From: Balanoglossus misakiensis
Lineage: Eukaryota; Hemichordata
Direction: 5' to 3'
Length of the DNA stretch: 64,000 bases
Assembly (NCBI GenBank): GCA_040954595.2
Contig: CM082586.2
Span: 868,001-932,000, forward strand
The notes under the pieces are model-generated. The model was not told the origin of the DNA. It worked only from the letters and a program-made list of their open reading frames with translations, and did not search any database. The position numbers and the translations under genes are program-made. This document shows positions 33,612 to 45,421 of this stretch, in pieces. Numbering within the stretch: position 1 is the first letter of the stretch; each line of letters begins with the position of its first letter.

Positions 33612-36600
33612 ATGGCAACGGGGCAAGTTCTCGGGCAAGGTATGTTTGTGTCAAATTGTCCCTCTGTCTACTCCATTTCTAATTTGCTTTCCGCCACAAC
33701 TGAACTTCCGGTAATTCCGGTATGGCTACATGAAATACCCTTACTGTTGTTTACTGTACTCGTAGTTCGTAATTAGGTAAAACTATTTGCCAGACTAACC
33801 ACGTTCTGTATAGTGTTTAATGTCCAGTGTTCATAAAACATTATTGTGGTATAGATCTAAATCACAAAACCTGGTATCGTGAATATTCACAGTGGAGGTA
33901 ACTTGACTATATAATTACCATGCTAATCATACTATATTGGAATGTTGAGTTATTTTCACTTTCGCTTTTGTGACAGTGGGTGCACATTGAATTCGCTTAG
34001 CTAGCAAACGTGATGAACCTGAAGCAACTTAAGTCACGTCACAAGTCCAATTAATGTACGAATATTAAAGTTGTCAGAACTTTCGACTTATGATACAAGC
34101 AACTTAAAATGGGGACAATGTGTATATGTTATAAAGGCACGGCAATTGCAAGAAAAGGCGTCTATAGGACGAATCACCTGGTTCTGATATATTTGAAGCT
34201 GGAGTACATAATTTCCTGTTCGATTCACGTACCTATAAGGCTTGCTGGTTTTGAATATTTAATTTGTTATTCATCGTGTTGCCCTTCAGGTCCGAGACAG
34301 AAAGTTTACGTGTTTACCAAGTTACACAGCTTCAAAAAGGCGGCTGAGGAGGTCAAAGTTCTTCTGAAAAAAGTGTGCAAAGACATGAATGAAATTGACG
34401 TCGAGGATTATCCTCCCGGGGACTACCAGCTGCAGCCTGGACAGTTCCTAGGGGTAACTGTAGTGGTGGTTATCGATGCCAGACAAACGAGGGCAGCAAT
34501 TACACCGGAGCGAAGAGACGACAATGTGAACCATTGGAGCAACTTAGACATGCTGTCTACCAAACGAACAGCCCCACAAGGTAATTGAACAATGCTATAA
34601 AGGCCTGTTCTTGTTACTGTCATGTCATTTCAAAGGTCAAGTCAACAGAGCAAAGATAAGACAAATAATCATGGAATTGGTTGCCTTATAATCACGGAAG
34701 TTTTATATAATTCCAACTAGTGAGCATTTTTAATAACAAGACAAACTAGCCAGGATATCATGTAAAGAACGTTGTAAGTGAGATTGAAGTGCATGTATAC
34801 TATAATGAAATGTAATTTAATTTTTGCTACCCGCAAATGCCACAATAAGCGACGTTTTGGCAACATGAACACTGTAGTACTGTTTTGTGGTTATTTCACC
34901 AAGTTCTGTTTACTTTCGGCAGGTTCCATTTTGATTGTGATATACGGAGATGAGAGCTCTAAAGGTGGAACTGACTTGGTATCTCAGAAATGGTACCAGG
35001 TGTGGAAGTACAATGACCCCCTTGCTTATCAAGCTGCAGAGAGGGGAACCGTCTTTACGATTAATAAGGTTTTTAAAGTTGAACAGGAAGAAAAGATTCG
35101 AAATTATCTGAACGACGCCCTCCTCCTACCACACGTTACAGGGGCAATGAATATCCTCTTTCTTGCACCTCAAATGGAGATCGAGAAAATTCCCGTCTTG
35201 AATTCCAATCCTTTTCTGATTCAGAACGAGAGTGAGGAATGCCGAAAGTGTGGCAGGAAGTTCTGGGGATTTTCCCACGTAAGAGATTCTTACAGCCAAA
35301 ACAGAAAAACAGACCCTTTGAAATTGAAAGTATACCATTATGATTGGCCCAGAATAAGTTCCGAGGATGCAACTCCTCAACTTGGTTTGGGAAAACTCTT
35401 TCCTGCATCCGGCAAAGCCAGCTGTGACTGTGGTCCACTAGACAAGTTTGATCGACTGATCTTCACATGTGAGACTGAAGACAGTTTCAAGAAATCGTGC
35501 AGAATTAACCCGCCCTCGGAAATAGGAGATGCACTCAGAGTTGAATTAGGTAAGAACAACCTAGTGCCAGTAATACCCCCTTGCAGTGAGCCCTGACACA
35601 TTGTGAAACAAGATACTAAAATCACTCATAGTCACCGATATATATATATGCTCTGTATTAACGTGTGTACTATATAATTTCGAGTTCTGGTAATGTAAAA
35701 GAGGCCAATGCTACTCCCAGAACGCTGAGATGATACAGGTCAATCTTTTTGACTGCGTTCTCCCTTTATCGGGAGATCTGGGGCAGAAGGTGTATTGGTC
35801 CAGTCATCCAATTACCCATGCATGTGTAAACATTTAAGGTACAAATGTGCAAACTCACTATTTTCTATCATTGCATGAAGTAAAAATCTCTTTCGGTATT
35901 TGATTTCTGATAGAAAGCATTGGTGTGCTTCTGCGTGGTGAAGCTCTGCCTCTGGCCACTGGTGACATGAAAGAAAGCAATGACGCTATGCTTGGCGTTA
36001 TCCGGTCACTTAAACAACGAACACAAGAAAATGGTGTCCTTGAAGAAGATCAATTCACAACTGGTCCTGAGGAAGATACAGTGCATATACTGGGCAAGAA
36101 AATTGATCGTTCTACACTCATTAGGCTCTATGTGTATCACATCATCCAGATTCCAACACTGCTAGGTACGAAACCTGTGAAAATTTGAGTTTCTTTTCTT
36201 CAAAGTAAAACTTTCTTAAGTTGGTATGATTTCTGCGAAGTAATGATTTTCCGAAGCCAATATCACGAGAAAACGTTTAAAGACTAGGTAATTTATTAAA
36301 AATTGAAGCACCATTTACTTCTGTATTATTCGTTGTAGTTACTCGCTTTTGAAGATTGAGTTTTCATACTTAGTTATCAACATGATTATATGCAAACAGT
36401 TCTGAGTTATTGTTCATGTGTAGATCCAGAGTTGACTTTGAAAGGTGAAGATAAAAGAAAAGTGGAAAATCAAAATGCAGAGGTAAGCATGCTCTTGGAT
36501 ACAGAAAGTCGACAGTCATAACTCTTGATTTTGCAAAGAAACATTTGGACATCTTGCCAAAAGTGCAACGTGCACTTTTGCTTTCATGGGCATGTAATAT

Positions 36601-37545
36601 GTTGTCAGTAAGCTTTTTTATATTAGTAATATTAAAGAAAGTTGAGGCCTTTTATGTTTCCATATTCAAAACATATTATGTACATTGAACTACACGTTTC
36701 AATTTTATTTTAATTGCTTTATCGCTGGATCAGCTGAAAAAAAGAATCACTGTATTAAAAAATCAGTTGAAAGTTGCAGAGGCGCTACAAAAGGACGTGC
36801 AGGAGGAGTTGGAACCTCACGTGCCGTAAGTTCATAATGAAGTAAAAACAAAAAATCCAGCCTGAGTTAATTACCTTCAAACAATCTTGTGATCCTTATC
36901 TTTAAACTCAAAACATCACAATAATCTAATGGGAACCGAAGCTTCATGAGACTCACTATTTCGCATTGATTTTATAATTTTTGTTATCAAAGTTGAGTTT
37001 CATCATTTTCTGTGTGATTTAGAGATATGTCTGCTTGTTGCATCTGCAACTTGGCTTTGAAATCACATCTATTTATGTTCAACTGTGAAAGTAGAACACT
37101 ACAAAATTTATAGCTTTCATCATATTTGACATGTATATTTGGTAACCTTTAATAGTGGTTCTAATATGCGGTTTGCTTTATTGATTGTTAACTTAATAGG
37201 ATATGGAAACAAGTGAAACGATTGTTTTCGCCAATGTCACAGTGATTTCTGTATTCGGATGGCTGATAACTGCCCAGCGATAACTGGTTAGTGGCACAAA
37301 TTGGACATTTGACACAGACTTGCAGTTAAACTCTGACCGACCTTTGTTATAGTTGGTAATGGGACAAACGGCGTTCTCTGGAGTAAATGCAATATTGACC
37401 ATTTGCAACGCATATGCACTCGTACAAGATGTAACACTGAGTCATACAGATGCCTACTGAAATTTAGTTTTCATTTATTCTGTCTTTCAGGATGCAGAAG
37501 TCTTTTGCACAAAGACAGAGACTACAACCGAGAAAGGATGTGTAA
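33612..37545 (+). CDS. RQTR/YGD family protein, copy 8 (coiled-coil tail)
   Basis: Exons: 33612-33639 (leader), 34290-34580 (A), 34923-35549 (B), 35914-36165 (C), 36424-36482, 36734-36825 and 37491-37545. Every exon has the same length as in copy 7, giving about 467 residues and the same domain order: DARQTR head, YGDESS start of exon B, decayed CETEDSF, and coiled-coil tail without a membrane helix. Exon B differs from copy 7 at about five residues, for example KYNDP for KFNDP and YDWPRIS for YVWPKIS. In exon A the VDHW motif is VNHW. Exon C starts ESIGVLLRGEALPL, closer to the family pattern than copy 7. The frame is intact, so this is probably a functional recent duplicate. Confidence 0.82.
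33953..33969 (-). promoter_or_regulatory. ISRE-like motif in intron 1 of copy 8
   Basis: Identical TTTTCACTTTCGCTTTT to copy 7, carried along by the duplication. Confidence 0.45.
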
Positions 37546-37807
37546 ATTCTCAAGGATGATGTTCATATAGTAGTAATGTCAATAACTCTGACAATCGTAG
37601 TATTCAGAGTGTCTTTCAGTGCAAAGTCGTATCGGAAACAATATCCTAAGGAAGTGTTAATATTTAGATTTTCTTCGGCGCTTATACATGTATAATACAG
37701 TAGTGATATAATAGGAGTAGGCCCACATACAGGCAGTTTATTGGACCGAATGCCTTAGGAAACTTTCAGTTGTAATCATGAAGTTTAAAGTTCTCGTTAA
37801 TGTATTA

Positions 37808-38373
37808 ATCATCCTCTTTGCAAATTACAATGTATTCCTCAATACTTGATGAGGTGTGATGTCGTTTTTTTTCAAATCGCTATGGAGTCATTCATCTTCA
37901 ATCTTTTACCAGACTAAAGTGGGACGATGAAAATACCCCCAGTGATATCGGAACGTTGCCAACGCACTGATGTTGACATGTAGAACACATGAACTAAACA
38001 TGTACAGACAACTGTTTCCAAACGATGCATTGAATCGCTATAGGTTTCTGTTACTTATGGAATAGGGTTTAAGATTACATCCATATTTGACAGAGAACTC
38101 CCCTTGAAATTCCTGCTGGTCAAAATCCTTTCATTATTAGTTTTGATGTTTGTTTAACTCATGTGTTATCCAGCTATTTATCATTACACATTACACAGTA
38201 ACCGATTTATCAAATGCCTTCTGTACTGCACGTATTCTGCTGTGTGTTTAAAGACAGGTCAGGTAAACAATGACCTCATCATATGACCTCATTAATAGTA
38301 CCGTTCGGCGACTGGCATATCGCATATTTGGTTGTGTGAGAGCCCAGCCTGTAGTTTTACTGCAATCGATAAA
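37808..38373. other. intergenic between copies 8 and 9
   Basis: No gene, clear repeat or strong IRF/kappaB motif is seen. Confidence 0.5.
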
Positions 38374-41300
38374 ATGGCGTCTGTCGATGATCCAGGTGAG
38401 TGCAGAAGACCCTTTAACAAATTCCAACCCTTTCCATATGCCCCAGGAGAAACATTGATAACTTCACATGAAAAGTAGAGAAGATGTTTCAGTTAGCAAC
38501 TATAGAATGTCGACAAGCCAACGCATTGTTCAAATAGTGTACACCATTCCTGTAAGACTGCTACCAATCAATTCGTGTTGGGGACACGTACTGTATTTAA
38601 AAACGGCATTTAACACTAATTACATGCAGATTTGTTTATATATTAGACACATGTGCCTTTTCGAAGTGTTTTGATGTTTAGAATTGTTATCATAGGATTA
38701 CTAGTGGACATTTCACCATAGTATTGTAGGCCTACAGGTTACACACTTTACAAAGCGAAAGACTCGGGTATGAAACTCACAGGTTGGGTCAGCATCTCAA
38801 ATTGATTTATAACAAGTTTACAGGTCAAAAGGGGGGCTTTGTATTTAGCGCTGACCGATGGACATATTCTGACACAGCTGAACACAGCAACAGAACAAAC
38901 CACATATCAGAGCTTATTGATTAATTAACCCTTGCCGGACAGGTGGTACAGAAATAGAGACAACTAAACTTGTTTTGTCAGTTGAAACTTGGTATAAATT
39001 GGACATTGTCCCCTCTTCTCGTGTTATCATTGTGAACCCACTTCAGAGTTCAAAAGTTTGTTGTCTTTCCACCTATCTGAATCTGTTATATACAGTCTAG
39101 TGTTTCAATGATATAGATGTTAAAGCACTGTGAATTGTATATGGAAAGATTTAGGTTTTTTAGATTGAGTAGAACTTTCTGAATTACCTGCAAATTATGA
39201 AAACCATCGATGTGAACCTACGAAACACCGTTTTCAAAATTATAAAAAAAAATTGAAATGCAAATGTATTACATTTATATGCATCATCCGTAAATTTTCT
39301 TTCAGCTCTGGAGCAGAAATTAATCACCTATGCAAAACTGCAATCGTTTCGCAAGGCAGAGGAACGTATCACAAAACTCCTTAGTGACCTACTGAACGAT
39401 GACGATGTCGCCATAGAACAAGGTGACCTGGGTCTGAAACCTTCAGAAGATGCCATTGCTCAGACCGGAGCTCTTGTCATTGATGCCCGGCAGACAAGAA
39501 CGTTGGTGACTCCAAAAAGACGAGACAAGAATGTTGATCATTGGGATGAAATTGATAAAATTGCCTCTAAAGATACAATGCCACCAGGTAGGTGGCACAA
39601 TATGGCAGTACATGCACACCCTTTTCATAAGTTTGGCACCCTCACGCAGCCATTTTGGATTTGAACTCAAAGCGAGGCTAACGGGGAAACCCCTTTGATG
39701 TGATTGGTCGACCTTTCACCGTTGACCTGCTCAGATGCTCCTGATAAAAGCAAAGAAATATTTTCTCACTAACCTTGTGATTGCCTTTCAGGTTCCTTTC
39801 TGATTTTCATCTATGGCGACGAATCATCGAAGGACTTAGAAGAGGGCAGAGTCATTTCAACTCGGTGGATGACCACTTGGAAATATGCTGACACGAACGC
39901 ACACTCCTTAGCTGAGAAGGGCCGAGTGTTTAGCCTTGCAGAAAACTTCAACAAGACGCAGGAAGAGAAACTCAAGAAATATTTTCAAGATATTCCCCTT
40001 TACCCGACGACGACAAATAAGAATGTCAACGTGCTCCTTTTGGCGACAGATGCCGGACAAGAAGAGGTGCGTGGAACACTGAAGGAGCATCCACTCGTCA
40101 GTGAGACCACGCAAGACACAGATGACCATCCCGCAGAGTACCAGTACTTCAAGTTCAAGGAAAAGCCAAAGAACATCCCATCAATCAAAATCTTCTACAG
40201 GGATGTGACTCAGCCCCTCAAATTCTGTGGTCCAGATGACTTCCAGGAACTGTCTTCGAAATTTCTGACAGAGCATCTCGTCAGCGATAAACTCGGCACA
40301 AAAGGATACCCCAAGATTAATAGAGTCCTGCTCGCGTGTCACTGCGCAGATTGCTTCCAGAAGCTCTGTATCCAACATTCTGAAATTACAAAGCACGTGA
40401 AGAAGGAACTGAGTAAGTATAGAAATGTTAAATCAATGTTCAATATGGTAACCCTTAGCCTCACGATGTGAATATAACGAATATCTTTACCATTTTCACA
40501 GAGAAAGTTGGAATCAAGTTAATTGGAGATGTGATACCAATCTTGAGCGAGCACATACCCAACCGTGATGACTCGATACTACAGAGAAGCCGAGATATAA
40601 TCATGGATTTCAAGAAGGGCACGAAAGAGAAGCACCTAAAAGAAAAGAGGCTCAGACTACAGGACAGACAACTCCCTAGTTTGAAGATGTTGTATACATA
40701 CCACGCAGTTCAAATACCGTCTAGCAAGCCGGAACACCAAATGGAGAAAAATGAAGAAGGGTCACGCGAACAGCAGCCTGAGAGTGCCTCTGACATTGGT
40801 CCGGATGCTATGAAAGACGTGGACGAGCCCAAAGAAACTGACCATTTTCTGGGAGGTACCCAGAAATCTGGCGATGCAGAGAGTGAGAGAGTGGTCACAA
40901 CTAATGTGGAAGGAGCCTATACCCAAAGCCCCCAGCACGCCATCGTTGTCAAAGTACCTGACGACAGTTCCAGTGATGATGATATTGAACAAGACACCCC
41001 CGACGATAAAATACAAGAACCCCAAGTAAGGGTTCAAACTGCCCCTGCAGTAACCAGTCCAGGAGAAGCAGTCGTGTATGCAGATGAACCAGGTGCTTCT
41101 CAATCCCCTCCGCCAGGACAGACCAATCAGGAGGGTCCCAGAACCACACATGGCGGACAGGAGAGGCGTGATGACTTAGAAGGCGACGGTGATGGGGACG
41201 CCGCTTCTGGTGATGACGATGCTGACAGATTGGAGAAAGGGCGGCTTGTGATACAAGACAGTGATACCGATGAGAGTCGCACATCTGAGTCCAAGCAGCC

Positions 41301-41511
41301 ACAGGACAAAGCGCAACAGCCAAGAAGAAATGACGATGACGTGGAGGCAGGAAAGCCGCTGTCCAGACAAAAGCACCCTGATAAAAGAGAAGAAGAAAGG
41401 ATGTGTTCACCACTGCAGTGGGTTGCAATCGCTGCTGTAATTTTTCTAATTCTTGTGACGATCATATTCGTCAGTGTGTTTTTCGGACTTGAAGAACACA
41501 AATTCGTTTAA
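38374..41511 (+). CDS. RQTR/YGD family protein, copy 9 (long acidic linker, C-terminal anchor)
   Basis: Exons: 38374-38395 (leader MASVDDP), 39306-39587 (A), 39792-40412 (B) and 40502-41511 (C and tail). All junctions are phase 1, giving about 644 residues, the longest copy. Exon A has DARQTR, TPKRRD and VDHW. Exon B has SFLIFIYGDESSKDL, a KEHP motif and LACHCADCFQK. Exon C begins KKVGIKLIGDVIPI, with a YTYHAVQIP segment. A linker of over 200 residues rich in Glu, Asp, Ser, Pro and Gln follows, with acidic serine clusters (SSSDDDIEQD, DSDTDES) that look like CK2 sites. A membrane helix (VAIAAVIFLILVTIIFVSVFF) lies seven residues from the end. This is a tail-anchor layout, so almost the whole protein should face the cytosol. 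Only a weak AAGCGAAAG motif (38752) was found in intron 1. Confidence 0.82.
39625..39735 (+). mobile_element. decayed foldback element, related to 46383-46462
   Basis: The arm GAACTCAAAGCGAGGCTAAC and the core TGATGTGATTGGTCGACC match the foldback element in the C8orf34 intron, with the core inverted and the right arm poorly kept. It lies in the intron between exons A and B of copy 9. Confidence 0.5.
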
Positions 41512-42379
41512 TAGACCTGTACATTGCAGTATTAATCTGAACTTCACGAGACTCTGCAAGTTACATTGGAGGACATTCTCATGTGACACAGGACAAACAA
41601 GACATGTTTCATACAAGTTATATGTTTGTCAAAAAAAATACTAGATTTAGTCTTCTTGTTCTTCCAACTATGAGCTCAATATGTCACCTGTTTGCAGAAC
41701 TTATCCTTAAATTCGACCACATTTGTATAATTCACTCAGAAGCCCAGGCGTTGAAGATTTGTCTGTTAGCTAGCTTACACACGATTCCATGTACATGATA
41801 TTACAATCAACTAAATATTGCCCATTTTTCTTTAACGTATACCCTCCCAACATTCAACTATGCTCCCTCTCCCACATGCTGACATAGTTTTCATTCCCCG
41901 TGTGTCGTTTTTTGAATTTTAGAATTCTTGTCAGATGTAGTTCGTGTTTTGACTTGTTTATCTGCACAAATTGTACTTGTCACTGATTTTCGTATTTCAA
42001 AAAAGTTTTCCCACTTGGGTAAATAAAAACAACTTTGGCGTGGTATTTCTATGCTACACAATGGCACATGCGTGCATGTTTCGATGGTCAGACTCCAGCG
42101 TGCTATCCAGAGAGATCACCGCAAATTACAAGCAGGCCAAACCGCCAGCGGTCCCTTTTGTTAACCAGGTATGCAGCGACATCACGAGATAACTGGCTCA
42201 GGTTGCAAACAGCAAATAGAATATATATGAGCTATATAAAGCTGACACCTGCACTATGACCTTAAAGAGACCTCTTATGTGCTGAATAGAGACTGCATGA
42301 TTATCATGTGACTGTGAGTCTACCTCTTTTGGTCCGCAAATAGTTGTGTCTCTAATGTGAAACACGGCCTAAAACGACA
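41512..42379. other. intergenic between copies 9 and 10
   Basis: Holds the 3' flank of copy 9, with an AATAAA near 42022. No coding exon is seen. Confidence 0.5.
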
Positions 42380-44802
42380 ATGGCGTCGCCTAATTCTGAC
42401 CTTCAAGGTGAGTACATGCTGAATTGAATAGCTATAGATACACACATCCCTTTTTGGCGTACGTTTGTGGTTATCGTTGCGTCTGTACATTTCCCTGTCT
42501 ATTTCGGGCTACTTCGCTGTTGTGTTGTATAATTTCACTTTCATTTTGCTCTCCCTAAAGAGCCACAGCGAGTATAGAACCCAGACATTCGGGGTTCTTA
42601 CTGTGGCCCCAATTCCTGCGGTGAGCGATGTGTATTTAAGCAGAGATTTTTACAGCGTATAACAATGCAACAGCACCGGACCTTGACATGTCATTGTAGT
42701 ACAAATAAAAAGGTACAAGTTGTCACCAATCGGGACATTACTTATACTGCCTTGGCTGCAGCAATATCGGCGATTTAACCGTCGCCAACCTATAGGCCTA
42801 CGTTGTAACCAATTGTTGGCGAATAATTTGAAATTTGAGAACTATGGTTTCACACGTAATACATGTAATATGTGCTTCTGTCTGCCGTAGAGTGGACTGC
42901 CATGTTTGTCCATGTCAAAGGTCTCACAGAGGATATCAATTGGACGTTGACAGATCTACAGTGTCAAATATCCTTCGCATTCCTTTTTATTTCAGTCAAC
43001 AAGCAGGTAATCTTCACATTCACCAAACTAGCATCATACGAGAAAGCAGAGCGCAAAGTTGCCTCTTTGCTCGAGGAAGTGGTAGATGGCAGTGATGTGC
43101 GCATTGTGAGATACGACGAGGTTGGAAAATATCAAGACGCATCAGCTGTGACTGGCATCGTTGTTATCGACGTCAGGCAGACGAGAACTTTAATCACACC
43201 AACTAGAAGAGACAAAAATGTCGATCATTGGGATGAACTGCACAAGCTGGCCTCTGACGTCACCAAGCCTGCAGGTGTGTATGTTCTTTCAACTTTCTAA
43301 AGGGTCTGGCCAGTTTCTTTGGCCGGGGGAGGTGTATTCTATTTTGTGCCGTTGTTGGTTTTTACACATACATGTATAAGTGTATAACGTCTCCAGACGA
43401 TTGGCCTAAACGAAAGACAATGGTTCTTCAAATTTAAATAAGTTCTGCTTGAATTTTATGATATTCTTCTAAAGTGAACATGTACACGTTTCAGGTTCGT
43501 TGTTGCTTTTCCTCTACGGTGACGAAGATGAACCCCGACAGCTGATCCGAGAGAATTGGATGTCGACGTGGCGGTATAATGACGACCGAGCCTATGGTTT
43601 GGCACAGGCGGGAAGAGTTTTCAGTTTCGGCAGCAGTTTGAACACGAAGCAGAAAAAGGTCCTGGGGGATTTTCTTAGCAATGCTCCCCTCTTTCCACAA
43701 AGGAATCGAAACACGAATGTTCTGTTGCTTGGCGACGAAGAGGCAAAGAAAGAAGTGTGCGACTGTCTGGACAGACACCCGCATGTGAGAAAGACTTGGC
43801 CGAACAACGCAGCCGACAGATTTGAATACCAGTACTTCAGTTTCATCGGTGGGCAAGACCAGGAAGGCGGTCCGGCCATCAAAGTCTACTGCGGCGATAT
43901 GGGGTGCATCAAACTCTGTGACTCTCAAGATAACACCGTAGCACTTTCCGAGCAAATATCTGCAGAGCATCTAAGAGGCCGCGAAATAACCAACAGAGTC
44001 ACGAACTTCTGCACCTGTTGCAATCCCTTTTCGACTTGCTGCAGCCCATGTTCAACCTGTTGCTGTAGAGAATATGCCATACCACCCATTGACAATGTGT
44101 TGTTCTCTTGCCACTGTGATATATGTTTTAAGTTATCTCATGATCGACAGGTTTCCGACTATATAAGGACTGAACTGGGTAAGTTGAGACTGCAATGCAA
44201 GGTTTTCATGCACGATTACTACGTCATCTTGATGGAAGATCAAAGATGGCTTTGTTGTCAAAAGTGACTATTTAATAAGATTTGACATCCTAAAGTGTGG
44301 GTCTCGTTTGGCCCCTTTGAGACATATTTTTTAATCTTTTAAAAACATTTTCTTCATAGGCAAAGTTGGTATTAAGGTCCTCGGAGACGTTCGCCCTCTC
44401 CCGGAAAGTCAGATTGCGGCCAGCGAATCCGTCGAAGATACCAGTCGTTCTGTCATAGTGGAGTTGAAGAGACAAGATAACGAGAGTCACATTGAAGAAA
44501 AACAGCGACGATTACTGGAATTATCGTCTGATATCGTCAAACAAATGTATATTTATCATGTTATGCAGACTCCCGCTGCAAGGTCGCGTGTACGTAGACC
44601 TGTTGACGAAAAACATCCCAGGGACGAAGAACACCCCGAGGACGGAGAACACCTTCTTCCAGATAATACTAACGGCCGTCGACCGCGATTCAGGCGAAAA
44701 GTAGCTCTTGCTATAGCTGTGCCTGTTATTGCGCTACTTGTTGTAACTGGATTAATGGTCTATTTGATGGTATTTAAAGATGGAAATAATCCGCCTGCTT
44801 GA
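42380..44802 (+). CDS. RQTR/YGD family protein, copy 10 (Cys-rich insert, C-terminal anchor)
   Basis: Exons: 42380-42407 (leader MASPNSDLQ), 42996-43274 (A), 43495-44178 (B) and 44360-44802 (C). All junctions are phase 1, giving about 477 residues. Exon A has DVRQTR, TPTRRD and VDHW. Exon B starts SLLLFLYGDEDEPRQL and ends with FSCHCDICFK. Just before that is a Cys-rich insert (FCTCCNPFSTCCSPCSTCC), absent from all other copies, which could be palmitoylated or bind metal. Exon C begins GKVGIKVLGDVRPL. It has a YIYHVMQTP segment, a basic/acidic repeat (DEKHPRDEEHPEDGEH) and a membrane helix (ALAIAVPVIALLVVTGLMVYL) close to the C-terminus. This is the last copy of the array before C8orf34. Confidence 0.82.
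42533..42547 (-). promoter_or_regulatory. ISRE-like motif in intron 1 of copy 10
   Basis: TTTCACTTTCATTTT; the complement holds AAAATGAAAGTGAAA, that is two GAAANN units in register, between leader and exon A. Confidence 0.45.
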
Positions 44803-45421
44803 GTTGACTCATAAACGCATTCATGTATGTAGTCGAGGTTTCCTTTCGCCGCCTAAAAGTTCAAGCACTGACCGTGATCGAACATGAACTAGAACTTTCT
44901 ATTTTGTCGAGTTTAGTCCTAGAATAGAAACCTCGCTTCCTGTCTGTCTTTCTTGTTGTGTTTTTTAAAGAACGGTACGTAAAAGCTGCCATGTTTAAAT
45001 AGATACCATATCTAATGGCAAGGCACATTTGATATGTTTCATAATGTCATTGGAATTTCACAAATTAAATACTGGTAATAAATTCTCAGTCTATCATAGT
45101 CTTGTTCGCGGACATTCTCGTCATTAAAAAATACTTCTCCCTAGAAATTTGACGCAGGAAACCTACCTGTAAAGTTGTGCCCGTAGATGACCAGAAACTT
45201 GACCTCACACGACCCCAACCTGACCTGAGTCAAGTTGACCTCGCCTGACCCCAGCGCCCTCTATCGGTAAGCGTCACCCAGTGCATATTTTGAGCTGTCA
45301 TGGCGGCCATCGAGACCTGAATTTGTTTACACCTGGATACGGCTATTTTGGGGGCTGGCGTATTTATTTGGAAGGTTTGCCTTGTGAAAATTCTGTCACC
45401 AACCGTTTAGTAATTTCCGAA
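44803..45421. other. boundary between the array and C8orf34
   Basis: Holds the 3' flank of copy 10 and the presumed promoter of C8orf34. No other gene is seen. The reading frame stays open for about 140 bases upstream of the C8orf34 ATG without another ATG in frame. Confidence 0.5.

Larger units (their letters stand above)
33143..37807 (+). repeat. tandem segmental duplication, unit 2 (contains copy 8)
   Basis: Second unit of the duplication with 28571-33088. It has a roughly 40-base insertion near its right end (around 37700-37740) and about 110 extra or changed bases between leader and exon A. Confidence 0.95.

Noticed and set aside
40710-41501. Several long minus-strand frames opposite the copy 9 tail
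   Set aside because: They are shadows of the low-complexity acidic coding sequence on the plus strand.
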